Made by a program: the position numbers and the translations under genes
Shown: positions 30,651 through 39,075 of the stretch, in pieces
Layout of the letters: each line of letters begins with the position of its first letter
Position numbering within the stretch: position 1 is the stretch's first letter
NCBI RefSeq assembly: GCF_029027965.1
Contig: NZ_CP119082.1
Location: 3,157,825 to 3,221,824 of the forward strand
From: Paracoccus sp. S3-43
Lineage (GTDB): Bacteria; Pseudomonadota; Alphaproteobacteria; Rhodobacterales; Rhodobacteraceae
Length of the DNA: 64,000 nucleotides
Direction: 5' to 3'
Notes under the pieces: model-generated
Databases searched by the model: none
What the model was told of the DNA's origin: nothing
The model's input: the letters and a program-made list of their open reading frames with translations, nothing else

Positions 30651-31642
30651 CGCGCCTCGCGCCGGGCGTGGACGATGTTCCAGATCATGATCGGCGTGAC
30701 CAGCAGCATCAGGATGATGGCGATGGCCGATCCGCGCCCGTAATCAGGGGTGCCGCGGAACATCCAGTCATACATCAGGTTCGCCAGCACCTGCGTGCCC
30801 CATTGCCCGTTGGTCATCACGAAGACGATGTCGAAGACCTTCAGCACCACGATGGTGATGGTGGTCCAGACCACCGCGATGGTGCCCATGATCTGCGGCA
30901 CCTTGATCCTGAAGAACACCTGCCAAGGGGACGCGCCGTCCAGGATCGCGGCCTCGATGGTTTCTTCCGGGATGCCGCGCAGGGCGGCGGACAGGATCAC
31001 CATGGCGAACCCGGTCTGGATCCAGACCAGCACGATCATCAGGAACAGGTTGTTCCAGGGGATCAGCGTCAGCCACAGTTGCGGCCCCCCGCCGAGCGCC
31101 TGGACGATGGCGTTCAGCAACCCGATCTGGTTCTCGCCCGGCGCGCGGTATTCATAGATGAATTTCCAGATCACCCCGGCGCCGACGAAGCTGATCGCCA
31201 TCGGCATGAAGATCAGCGACTTGCCGATATGGCCCCATTTCAGCCGGTCGGTCAGTTGCGCCGCTATCAGCCCGAACAGCGTGGACAGCGCCGGCACGAC
31301 CAGCAGCCACAGCAGGTTGTTGCGCATGGATTCGCGGAATTTTCCGTCACCCATCAGCCAGGCATAGTTGGACCCGCCCACGAATTCGGTGCCCCGCGCA
31401 TTGTGGAGCGACCGCCACAGGCTGTCGAAGATCGGATAGACCAGATAGACGCCCAGGAACAGGATCGCCGGACCCAGAAACAGCCAGGGCCGGATCTGGC
31501 CCGCCTTGCGGATATTATCCCCGGCATTCGGCCCGCGCGGGGGATAGATGCGGTCCAGGATCAGGTTCGATCCCCAGAACCAGGCCACGCAGCCGAAGAC
31601 GCCGATGGCGATGGTGCCGACGGCCAGCCAGAGCAGTTCCAT
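30647..31642 (-). CDS. aglF: Alpha-glucoside ABC transporter permease AglF
   Basis: 331 residues. MalF-type permease with N-terminal helix, then RPWLFLGPAILFLGVYLVYP and the EAA loop (ETIEAAILDGASPWQVFFRI). Pairs with AglG in the membrane. It follows aglE after 52 bp. Confidence 0.93.
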   Translation of the reverse strand: MELLWLAVGTIAIGVFGCVAWFWGSNLILDRIYPPRGPNAGDNIRKAGQIRPWLFLGPAILFLGVYLVYPIFDSLWRSLHNARGTEFVGGSNYAWLMGDGKFRESMRNNLLWLLVVPALSTLFGLIAAQLTDRLKWGHIGKSLIFMPMAISFVGAGVIWKFIYEYRAPGENQIGLLNAIVQALGGGPQLWLTLIPWNNLFLMIVLVWIQTGFAMVILSAALRGIPEETIEAAILDGASPWQVFFRIKVPQIMGTIAVVWTTITIVVLKVFDIVFVMTNGQWGTQVLANLMYDWMFRGTPDYGRGSAIAIILMLLVTPIMIWNIVHARREAR

Positions 31643-31694
31643 TCCGATGCCCCCGATGCGACTGGGCGCGGCGGTGGGTCCGCCGCGCCGGGCC

Positions 31695-33062
31695 TCAGTT
31701 CAGCGTGGCCCAGGTCTGCTGGATCCGGTCCGCGACCTCTTGCGCGGAAGCGCCGCCGACGAAATTCACCATGCCCGTCCAGAAGGCGCCCGCGCCGACC
31801 GCGCCCGGCATCAGATCCGACCCGTCGAAGCGGAACACCGTCGCATCCAGCAGGATCTGGCCCAGCCGCCGTTGGGTTTCATCCGCATAGGCGTCCATGT
31901 TGACGCCGGTATGGGGCGTGGTGAAGCCCGATTGCGCCATCCACAATTCATGCGCGGCGGGGGTCTTCAGGAACTCGATGAAGGCCAGGGCCACGGGGTT
32001 GTCGGAAAACACCCCGAACAGCGTGCCGCCACCCAGCACCGGCTGGCCCAGCCTGCCATCGGCGGGGGCCGGGAAATAGAAGAAATCCGCATCCTCGCCC
32101 ACCACGATGCCTTCGGGGAAGAAGGACGGGATGAAGCTGGCCTGCCGGTGCATGTAGCAGGCGGGCGGGCTTTCGAACAAACCGGCGGGGCTGTCGCGGA
32201 AATCGCTGGACGCGACCGAGGCCGGGCCGCCCGCCACGAAATGGGGATTCCTGGCGAACCAGCCGAATTCCTCGATGGCGGCGACGACCTTGGGATCGTT
32301 GAAGGGCAGCGCGTTGGTGGTCCAGGCGTCGTAATCCTGGGGCGTGGTCAGGCGCAGCATCAGATCCTCGACCCAGTCGGTCGCGGGCCAGCCGGTCGCC
32401 CCGCCCGACGCCAGACCGATGCACCAGGGGGTTTCGCCATCCGCCGCGATCTGTTCGGTCAGCGCCTTCAGATCCTCATAGGTCGTGGGGATGTCGTATC
32501 CGGCATCCTCGAAGTTTTCCGGGACATACCAGACCAGCGACTTCACATCGGCCTTGTAGGGGAAGGCGAAGAAATGATCGGCTCCGTCCCGGCCGGCATA
32601 GGTGCCAAGCGCGGCCCAGCTGTCGCCCGCCGCGTAATTGTCGCGCACCCATTGCGCGGTCTCCTCGCCCAGATCGCGCAGATATCCCTTGGAGGCCAGA
32701 TCCGCCGCCAGCCCCGGCTGCGGCAGCACCGCGATGTCGGGGGGCGAGCCTGCCTCGCTGTCGATGACGATCTGCTGTTCGAAACTGGTCGACCCCGAAT
32801 AGTTCACCGTGGCACCCGTCGCGTCCTCGAAATAGGCGGCGATCGAGGTGAAAAGCTCCTGGTCCGGTCCCAGCCAGGGCGCCAGGATCGTGACACTCTG
32901 GCCTTGCAGGTCGGGATGGGCGGCCCCGAAATCCTCAAGGCTCTGCCAGTTGATCCGGTCGTCGCTGCCCTTTTCGATCACCAGCTGCGCCTGCGCGCCA
33001 CCGGCCGTCAGCGCGGCAATCGTCACGGCAATCATCGCGGTCGCATGAAACGATGTCCTCAT
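31695..33062 (-). CDS. aglE: Alpha-glucoside ABC transporter substrate-binding protein
   Basis: 455 residues. Periplasmic binding protein with a Sec signal peptide (MRTSFHATAMIAVTIAALTA, cleavage near AQA). The mature part is a family-1 solute-binding protein (VTILAPWLGPDQELFTSIAA; a DVKSLVWYVPENFEDAGYD hinge region). AGGGGGGGG directly precedes the ATG. First gene of the operon; no AglR-type LacI regulator is adjacent, which is unusual for this locus. Confidence 0.93.
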   Translation of the reverse strand: MRTSFHATAMIAVTIAALTAGGAQAQLVIEKGSDDRINWQSLEDFGAAHPDLQGQSVTILAPWLGPDQELFTSIAAYFEDATGATVNYSGSTSFEQQIVIDSEAGSPPDIAVLPQPGLAADLASKGYLRDLGEETAQWVRDNYAAGDSWAALGTYAGRDGADHFFAFPYKADVKSLVWYVPENFEDAGYDIPTTYEDLKALTEQIAADGETPWCIGLASGGATGWPATDWVEDLMLRLTTPQDYDAWTTNALPFNDPKVVAAIEEFGWFARNPHFVAGGPASVASSDFRDSPAGLFESPPACYMHRQASFIPSFFPEGIVVGEDADFFYFPAPADGRLGQPVLGGGTLFGVFSDNPVALAFIEFLKTPAAHELWMAQSGFTTPHTGVNMDAYADETQRRLGQILLDATVFRFDGSDLMPGAVGAGAFWTGMVNFVGGASAQEVADRIQQTWATLN

Positions 33063-33134
33063 GTCCCCCCCCTTCCAGTCTTCGCAGCTTATGCGCGAAA
33101 ATTTGGCCCGATGGTCTCTTGATAAGACCCATTC

Positions 33135-33140
33135 TGTCAA
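33135..33140 (-). promoter_or_regulatory. Candidate -35 box of the agl operon
   Basis: A perfect TTGACA on the minus strand, 73 nt upstream of aglE. No good -10 follows at 16-18 bp, so use of an activator or a different spacing is possible. The adjoining AATAAGCGTTTGA has a LacI-family look, but this is weak. Confidence 0.25.
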
Positions 33141-33144
33141 ACGC

Positions 33145-34195
33145 TTATTCCCATTCCAGTTCTTTGAAGGCCGCCGTCGCATCGCGCGCGGCAGATTCGG
33201 GAAACGCCGCCCAGTCCGAGGCGAAGGGCTGCAAGGCGGCGACGATGGCGGGGACCGCCTGCGACAGGGGCAGACCGGCCGCGACGGCCTCTCTTATGCG
33301 GGCGGCCAAGGCGGTCAGGAACTCCTGCTGCGCGCCCACCGCCTGCGTCCAGTCCGCCGCGACCGGCCCGTGGCCCGGCACGACAGGACCGCCGGTCCGG
33401 GCCGCCGCCATCCAGTCCAGCCATCCGGGCAGCGATCCGTCCAGGATGGGGTCAGCCCGCGAAACACCAGATCGGCCGCGAACAGCGTGCCGGTGGCGCT
33501 GTCGCGCACGGTCAGGTCGGTGTCGCTGTGCGCGGGGCCTGTGGCGGTCAATGTCAGGATGCGCCCGCCCAGGTCGATGTCCATGCTGTCCGCGACCGCG
33601 ATGTCGGGCAGCACCACCCGCGTGCCGATCATCGGCCCCGGCCCGTAAAGAGCGGTCAGGTTGTCCAGATAGACCGGGCTGCGCGCCGCCAGCGCGTCCC
33701 CCAGCCGGGCATGGCCGACGATGACGGTGCCCGCCTCGTGGAAGAGCTCGGCCCCGAAGGCATGGTCGGGATGCATATGGGTGACGATCAGGTGGCTGAT
33801 CGGCTTGTCGCTGATCCGCCGGATCGCCGCGAACAACGCCTGCCCCTGCTGGCGGGACGTGCCCGCGTCGATCACCGCGATGCTGTCCTGCCCGATGACG
33901 AAGCCCAGATCGGCGATCCAGCCGTCCGGGCTGTCCTCGAACTGGGCGATCTGGCCGATATGGACGTGGATGCCATCCGCCACCGCCTGAACCGGCAGGG
34001 CGGGCAGGTCGGCCAGGGGTGCGCAGGACAAGCCGCCCTGGACCAGCGAGGGACGGTCCCCCAGCCACCCTTCGGCGATTCGCGGCGCCTGGGCCTCGCA
34101 TTCCGCCAGGGACGCAAAGGCGGCGCGACCAGCGTCATCGGGGCGCAAGTCGGCGGATTCGCGGCAAGGCAGGCGGATAAGATGGCATGAAACAT
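33145..34195 (-). pseudogene. Quinoprotein relay zinc metallohydrolase (metallo-beta-lactamase fold), two frameshifts
   Basis: Reading begins MFHAILSACLAANPPTCAPM at 34195, the N-terminus expected for quinoprotein-relay metallohydrolases. It must jump by one base near 34120-34130 to continue AAFASLAECEAQAPRIAEGW and the metal site THMHPDHAFGAELF. A second jump is needed at the G-run 33448-33451 (a C-run in the gene) to continue ILDGSLPGWLDW and VVPGHGPVAADW. Both are repaired by adding one base. The middle frame is fully conserved, so this is either a young pseudogene or two sequencing errors. Divergent from pqqA. Confidence 0.8.
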
Positions 34196-34246
34196 TGCCG
34201 GATCTTCCCAAAGAAGCGGTTGCGCTTTCCAAGTTTTCGTGACCTC

Positions 34247-34258
34247 CGACCTTGGTCG
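34247..34258. promoter_or_regulatory. Palindrome CGACCTTGGTCG upstream of pqqA
   Basis: Perfect 12-bp palindrome ending 2 bp before a candidate -35 box. The identical sequence occurs at 38263-38274 upstream of the response-regulator operon, and no other exact copy was seen in the window. Probably an activator site shared by the two units. Confidence 0.6.
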
Positions 34259-34260
34259 TG

Positions 34261-34288
34261 TTGAATCGCGTTGTCTCTGGGCTAACAT
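34261..34288 (+). promoter_or_regulatory. Candidate pqqA promoter
   Basis: TTGAAT (34261-34266), 16-bp spacer, TAACAT (34283-34288), 45 nt before the pqqA start. Its spacing equals that of the candidate promoter at 38286-38313, and both have the same palindrome upstream. Confidence 0.45.
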
Positions 34289-34333
34289 CACAGACAGTCG
34301 CCAATTGGGCGGCCGTGGATTTGGAGGAAATGC

Positions 34334-34426
34334 ATGGCTTGGTCGAAACCCATCCTGAAAGAAATCGCCTGCGGCATGGAAATCAACATGTACGCCCCGG
34401 CCGAGGACGAACCCGTCCTGTTCTGA
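34334..34426 (+). CDS. pqqA: PQQ precursor peptide PqqA
   Basis: 30-residue peptide, MAWSKPILKEIACGMEINMY followed by APAEDEPVLF. It supplies the Glu and Tyr that PqqE and later enzymes fuse into PQQ; these are Glu16 and Tyr20 in the conserved ExxxY spacing (EINMY). GGAGGA is 5 nt upstream. An overlapping ATG at 34330 is in another frame. pqqB starts 71 bp downstream after a short G/C hairpin-like stretch (GGCCCCGTCC...GGGCGGGGTC) that may lower downstream transcription relative to pqqA. Confidence 0.97.
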   Translation: MAWSKPILKEIACGMEINMYAPAEDEPVLF

Positions 34427-34497
34427 GGCTTTCGCTTCAGGCGTCATGACCGGCCCCGTCCGACGCTATCGGGCGGGGTCTTTTCGTCAGGGGGATC

Positions 34498-35379
34498 ATG
34501 CGGATCATCGTGCTGGGCGCGGCGGCGGGCGGCGGCCTGCCGCAATGGAACTGCGGCTGCGGCAACTGCAACGCCGCCCGGGTCGGCCGTATTCCGGCGA
34601 TGACGCAAAGCTCGGTCGCGGTCAGCGCGGATGGCCGGGACTGGGCGATCCTGAACGCCTCGCCCGATATCCGCGCGCAACTGGCGGCGACGCCCGCGCT
34701 GCACCCGACCGGGCTGCGCGATGTGCCGCTGCGGTCGGTGCTGGTGACGAACGGCGATATCGACCATGTGGCGGGGCTGCTGACGCTGCGCGAAGGCCAG
34801 CCTTTCGCGCTTTATGCGACAGCCGCGATCCATGCGGCGCTTGCCGAGAACCCGATGCTGGGCGCGTTGCGCGAGGATCTGGTGCCGCGCCGGACCGTGG
34901 CCTTGGACCAGACGATCGACCTGGCGCCGGGGCTGACCGCCACGCTGTTCGCGGTGCCGGGCAAGGTGCCGCTGTATCAGGAAAGCGCGGTGGTCGAAAC
35001 CGGGCTGGTGGGGGAAACCACCGTGGGCGTGGAACTGGCGGCCAAGGGGCGCCGCGCGCTGTATATCCCCGGCTGCGCCGACCTGCCGGGCTGGCTGCTG
35101 GACCGCATCGCGGGCGCCGATCTGCTGATGTTCGACGGCACCCTGTGGGAGGATGACGAGATGATCCGCATGGGACTTGGGCAAAAGACCGGCCTGCGCA
35201 TGGGTCACATGCCGGTGACGGACGCGATGGCCGCGCTGCGGGACGTGCCGGTCGGCAGGCGGGTCTTCGTCCACATGAACAATTCGAACCCGCTGACCGA
35301 TCCCGGCAGCACGCAGGCCGCCGAAGCCCAGGCCGCTGGCTGGCAGATCGGCCGCGACGGAATGGAGATCACGCTGTGA
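34498..35379 (+). CDS. pqqB: PQQ biosynthesis protein PqqB
   Basis: 293 residues. Metallo-beta-lactamase-fold oxygenase proposed to hydroxylate the cross-linked Glu-Tyr intermediate. Family start MRIIVLGAAAGGGLPQWNCG with the CGCGNCNAAR zinc site, then TNGDIDHVAGLL and C-terminal HMNNSNPLTDPGS. Its stop overlaps the pqqC GTG start. Confidence 0.96.
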   Translation: MRIIVLGAAAGGGLPQWNCGCGNCNAARVGRIPAMTQSSVAVSADGRDWAILNASPDIRAQLAATPALHPTGLRDVPLRSVLVTNGDIDHVAGLLTLREGQPFALYATAAIHAALAENPMLGALREDLVPRRTVALDQTIDLAPGLTATLFAVPGKVPLYQESAVVETGLVGETTVGVELAAKGRRALYIPGCADLPGWLLDRIAGADLLMFDGTLWEDDEMIRMGLGQKTGLRMGHMPVTDAMAALRDVPVGRRVFVHMNNSNPLTDPGSTQAAEAQAAGWQIGRDGMEITL

Positions 35380-36128
35380 AGGACATGCAGGATCAGGCGC
35401 AATCGCGCGACGATTTCGAGGCCCGGCTGCGCGCCATCGGCGCCGAACGCTATCACGACCGCCACCCGTTCCACGAACGGCTGCATGGCGGGCATTGCAC
35501 CCCGGACGAGGTTCGCGCCTGGATCATCAACCGCTGGATGTATCAGTCGCGCATCCCGATGAAGGACGCGGCCTTCATGTCCCGCGTCGAGGATCCCGAC
35601 CTGCGCCGCGCCTGGCGCAAGCGGATCGAGGATCACGACGGGGGCCCCACCGAAGGCGGCGGCATCCGCCGCTGGCTGGCCCTGGCGCAGGCCGTAGGGC
35701 TGGACCCGGATTACGTCGCCAGCGGCGTTGGCGTCATGCCTGCCACGCGCTTCGCGGTCGACGCCTATGTCCGTTTCGTCCGCGACATGCCGCTGCTGGA
35801 CGCGGTGGCCGCCAGCCTGACGGAACTGTTCGCGCCCAAGATCCACGCCCAGCGGATCGAGGGGCTGCTGGCCCATTACGATTTCGCCGACGACGCCAGC
35901 CTGTCCTATTTCAGGAAGCGCCTGACCAAGGCGCCCGAGGACGTGAAATTCGGCCTCGATTACGTGCTGACCCATGCCGACACGCTGGAAAAACAGGACG
36001 CGGCGGCGGCGGCGCTGATCTTCAAGACCGACGTGCTGTGGGCGCAGCTCGACGCGCTGTGGCACGGCTATGTCGAGGGCAATATCCCGCCGGGCGCCTG
36101 GCGGCCGGGAGAGGGGATGGCCCCATGA
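35376..36128 (+). CDS. pqqC: Pyrroloquinoline-quinone synthase PqqC
   Basis: 250 residues. Catalyses the final ring closure and eight-electron oxidation. Contains the helical-bundle motifs YHDRHPFHERLHGG, NRWMYQSRIPMKDAAFMSR and HYDFADDASLSYFRKRL. The GTG start at 35376 is coupled to the pqqB stop; an ATG at 35385 is an alternative. Confidence 0.96.
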   Translation: MKDMQDQAQSRDDFEARLRAIGAERYHDRHPFHERLHGGHCTPDEVRAWIINRWMYQSRIPMKDAAFMSRVEDPDLRRAWRKRIEDHDGGPTEGGGIRRWLALAQAVGLDPDYVASGVGVMPATRFAVDAYVRFVRDMPLLDAVAASLTELFAPKIHAQRIEGLLAHYDFADDASLSYFRKRLTKAPEDVKFGLDYVLTHADTLEKQDAAAAALIFKTDVLWAQLDALWHGYVEGNIPPGAWRPGEGMAP

Positions 36129-36445
36129 ACGCCCAGCCAGCCCCCCTAAGGCCAGCCGCCCTGATCGAACCCGACGACATTGCCTATCTGCCGCGCGGCG
36201 TGCGGCTGGCCTGTGACCGGGTGCGCGGCATCCGCGTCTTGCAGGCCCCCGAACGGGCGATGCAGCTGGACGCCATCGGCGACGCGATCCTGTCGGAACT
36301 GGACGGCGCGCGGACCATGGCCGGGATCGTCCGCGACCTGGCGGCCCGCTACAGCGCGCCCGAGGATCAGATCGCGGGTGACGTGCGCGATTTCCTGACC
36401 GGGCTGATCGAACGCCGGATGGTCTTTGTAAGGGACAGGCCATGA
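36125..36445 (+). CDS. pqqD: PqqA-binding chaperone PqqD
   Basis: 106 residues. Binds PqqA and presents it to PqqE. Contains the PqqD wHTH core YLPRGVRLACDRVRGIRVLQ and a C-terminal helical part (QIAGDVRDFLTGLIERRMV). 4-bp overlaps on both sides. Confidence 0.95.
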   Translation: MNAQPAPLRPAALIEPDDIAYLPRGVRLACDRVRGIRVLQAPERAMQLDAIGDAILSELDGARTMAGIVRDLAARYSAPEDQIAGDVRDFLTGLIERRMVFVRDRP

Positions 36446-37578
36446 AGGACCACCGCGACCAGCCCCGCGACCTGGACGGCAATCCCGTCACCCCCGGCCT
36501 GCCCATGGCGATGCTGGCCGAAATCACCCATCGCTGTCCGCTGGCCTGCCCCTATTGCTCCAACCCCGTGGACCTGACCCGCGCCGCGCAGGAACTGACC
36601 GCCGACGACTGGGGCCGGGTGTTCCGCCAGGCCGCCGACCTGGGGGTGTTGCAGGTCCATGTCTCGGGCGGGGAACCCGGCGCGCGGCGCGATCTGGCGC
36701 GGATCGTCGCCCATGCGCGCGATGCGGGTCTGTATGTGAACCTGATCACCTCGGGCATCGGCATCACCCGCGACCGGCTGGAGGAGCTGGACCGCGCGGG
36801 CGTCGATCATGTGCAGTTGTCGTTGCAGGGCATCCGGCCCGACATGGCCGACCGGATCAGCGGCCATCCCGGTTCCTGGGACAAGAAGATGGGTTTCGCC
36901 GGTTGGGTGCAGCAGATCGGCTTTCCGCTGACCATCAACGCCGTGGTGCATCGCCAGAACCTGGAACGCCTGCCCGAGATGATCGATCTGGCCGAACGGC
37001 TGGGCGCGCGCCGGATCGAGGTCGCGACGGTGCAGTTCCACGGCTGGGCCGATCTGAACCGCCGCGCGCTGATGCCGACGCGCGAACAGGCCGCCTTCGC
37101 GCGTCAGGTGGTGAACGAGGCGCGCATCCGCCTGCGCGGGCGGATGGTCATCGACTATGTCCCCGCCGACCACCACGCCGTCTATCCCAAGGCCTGCATG
37201 GGCGGCTGGGGATCGACCGGGCTGAACGTCGCGCCGGATGGCACGGTGCTGCCCTGCCACGCCGCGCAGTCGATCAAATGGATGCGCTTCGAGAACGTCC
37301 GCGACCGGGATCTGGACCAGATCTGGCACAACTCGGACAGCTTCAACGCCTTTCGCAGCACCGGCTGGATGCCCGAACCCTGCCGAAGCTGCGCCCGCAA
37401 GACCGTCGATTTCGGCGGCTGCCGCTGTCAGGCGATGGCGCTTGCGGGGGATGCGCGGGCGACCGATCCGGTCTGTTCGCTGTCCCCCCTTCACGCTGAA
37501 GTCGTGGCCCGCGCCGAAGCCGATGCGGGCGCGGACACCGCCGATCTGATCTATCGCCGCATGAGGAAGGGAGAGTAA
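36442..37578 (+). CDS. pqqE: Radical SAM/SPASM PqqA cyclase PqqE
   Basis: 378 residues. Forms the Glu-Tyr carbon-carbon cross-link in PqqA. Radical SAM cluster ligands Cys32, Cys36 and Cys39 in RCPLACPYCS, SAM-binding SGGEPGARRDL, and a C-terminal SPASM domain with Cys ligands (CMGGWG, LPCHA, EPCRSCARK, GCRCQ). Last intact gene of pqqABCDE. Confidence 0.97.
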   Translation: MKDHRDQPRDLDGNPVTPGLPMAMLAEITHRCPLACPYCSNPVDLTRAAQELTADDWGRVFRQAADLGVLQVHVSGGEPGARRDLARIVAHARDAGLYVNLITSGIGITRDRLEELDRAGVDHVQLSLQGIRPDMADRISGHPGSWDKKMGFAGWVQQIGFPLTINAVVHRQNLERLPEMIDLAERLGARRIEVATVQFHGWADLNRRALMPTREQAAFARQVVNEARIRLRGRMVIDYVPADHHAVYPKACMGGWGSTGLNVAPDGTVLPCHAAQSIKWMRFENVRDRDLDQIWHNSDSFNAFRSTGWMPEPCRSCARKTVDFGGCRCQAMALAGDARATDPVCSLSPLHAEVVARAEADAGADTADLIYRRMRKGE

Positions 37579-37581
37579 GCG

Positions 37582-38171
37582 ATGAAGGCCCATATCCTTG
37601 CCGCGCTGCTTCTGGCCGGACCGGCGGCGGCGCAGGACAATCCGCTGAAGAATTCGCCGGCCTGGGACGACCTGCGCGATTCCGTGCTGAGCCTTGCCGC
37701 CGATGTGCCGCAGGACGCGGCCGTGCTGGATCTGGACGCCCCCGTCCGCGCGCATGAGGCCGCGATCGTCCCGATCCGCCTGACCCAGCCCGCGGATGCG
37801 CCGCCGGTCCAGGCGGTGACGCTGGTGATCGACGAAAACCCCGCCCCTTGGGCGGCTGCTCGGCCCCGGCGGGCAAGGACATGGCCGAGGTCGAGGCGAC
37901 CATGGGCCGGATGCGGTGGAAAAGCGCCGCCCAGGACGGGCGGACCATCGGCACGCTGATGATCCGGCATCCGAACTTCTCGGGCCTGCAACGCGACCAG
38001 GCGACGCTGCTGAACATCCCGGCCCATTTCATCGACCGGCTGAAGGTCCGGCAGGGCGAGGATCCGGTCTTCCGCTTCGCCTATGCCCCGAACGGCCAGC
38101 CGGTCCGCGTCCATGCCGAGGATACGGACGGCAACACCTGGGACCAGAGCTTCGATGCCGTCAACGGATAA
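37582..38171 (+). pseudogene. Quinoprotein dehydrogenase-associated SoxYZ-like carrier, internally deleted
   Basis: Begins MKAHILAALLLAGPAAAQDN (signal peptide) and has the expected SoxYZ-like start DDLRDSVLSLAADV...VTLVIDENPAP. At about 37846-37852 it jumps frame straight into GGCSAPAGKDMAEVEATMGR, so the segment that normally joins these parts (about 45-50 residues, recalled from family members) is missing. The SoxZ part (LMIRHPNFSGLQRDQ, IPAHFIDRLKV, FRFAYAPNG) also seems shortened before EDPVFRFAY. Lies 3 bp after pqqE. Intact versions serve as thiol-type carriers for PQQ dehydrogenases. Confidence 0.8.
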
Positions 38172-38262
38172 CGACACCCTCAGGACCAAACGCGCCACCA
38201 CCGTCACCGACGCGCAGGGCTGGATCGCCGGCCAACCCGCCTGACCCGACCCGGCCCGACCG

Positions 38263-38274
38263 CGACCTTGGTCG
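38263..38274. promoter_or_regulatory. Palindrome CGACCTTGGTCG upstream of the response regulator
   Basis: Second exact copy of the palindrome at 34247-34258. It ends 11 bp before a candidate -35 box, about 9 bp farther from the promoter than the pqqA copy, close to one helical turn. Confidence 0.6.
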
Positions 38275-38285
38275 CATCAGCGGGG

Positions 38286-38313
38286 TTGCTTTGGCGCGCC
38301 GCTGCCCTACAAT
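38286..38313 (+). promoter_or_regulatory. Candidate promoter of the response-regulator operon
   Basis: TTGCTT (38286-38291), 16-bp spacer, TACAAT (38308-38313; 5 of 6 consensus), 54 nt before the coding start. Confidence 0.5.
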
Positions 38314-38367
38314 CGTGAAGGAATGTTGCGGACGGGAGACCGCGACATCATCCGAGGAGGACTCACG

Positions 38368-39075
38368 ATGACAGCCGCAGCCATGCAGGCCCGTTCGCCG
38401 CTGACGCCACGGCAAAACGCCGATCAGGTCCGCGAAATCCTGATCGTGGACGATCACCCGCTGATGTGCGACGCTCTGGCGCTGACCCTGAAGATCAGCT
38501 TCGGCCTGAAGAACGTGCGGACCGCCCGCAGCCTGGGCGCGGCCCTGGACGGGATCAAGGTGCAGGGCGCGCCGGACGCGGTGATCCTGGATCTGAACCT
38601 GCCCGACGCGCGCGGGGCGGAAGGCATCGTCACCCTGCGCCGGCAGTTGCCCGACGTGCCGATCACGATGATTTCCGCCGACATGGACGGCGCCATGATC
38701 TCGGCCGCGATGGCGGCGGGGGCGCAGGGCTATATTAGCAAGTCTCTCGGCCGCGAGGCCCTGGTCGACAGCCTGCGCCGCATGTGGGAGGGCGAGCATG
38801 TCACCCCCGAAGGCTATGCCCCCGACCAGACGGGCGCCGAGGACGAGGCCAAGGCGGAACTCGCCCGCCGCTTCGCCACCCTGACCCCGCAGCAGATGAA
38901 GATCCTGCGGCTGATCTGCCAGGGCAAGGCGAACAAGGAAATCAGCTATGACCTGTCCATCGCCGAGGCGACGGTCAAGACCCACATCACCGCCATCATG
39001 TCCAAGATCAACGCGCGCCGCCGCACCCAGGCGGTGCTGCTTGCCAATACGGTCCGCCTGTTCGAGGCGGGCTGA
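38368..39075 (+). CDS. LuxR/NarL-family response regulator
   Basis: 235 residues. Receiver domain (about 22-140) with phosphoacceptor Asp75 in AVILDLNLPD, acidic pair VDDH at 27-30, and Lys in YISKSLG. C-terminal NarL-type HTH LTPQQMKILRLICQGKANKE...AEATVKTHITAI. GAGGAGG lies 7 nt upstream of the ATG. The FIST gene starts on its last base. Context next to pqq suggests an ErbR/EraR- or FlhR-like role in controlling quinoprotein oxidation genes; its own promoter carries the shared palindrome, so it may autoregulate. Confidence 0.9.
   Translation: MTAAAMQARSPLTPRQNADQVREILIVDDHPLMCDALALTLKISFGLKNVRTARSLGAALDGIKVQGAPDAVILDLNLPDARGAEGIVTLRRQLPDVPITMISADMDGAMISAAMAAGAQGYISKSLGREALVDSLRRMWEGEHVTPEGYAPDQTGAEDEAKAELARRFATLTPQQMKILRLICQGKANKEISYDLSIAEATVKTHITAIMSKINARRRTQAVLLANTVRLFEAG

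Noticed and set aside
33135..33160. LacI-type AglR operator near aglE
   Set aside because: AATAAGCGTTTGA is only a partial palindrome; too weak to list as an operator.
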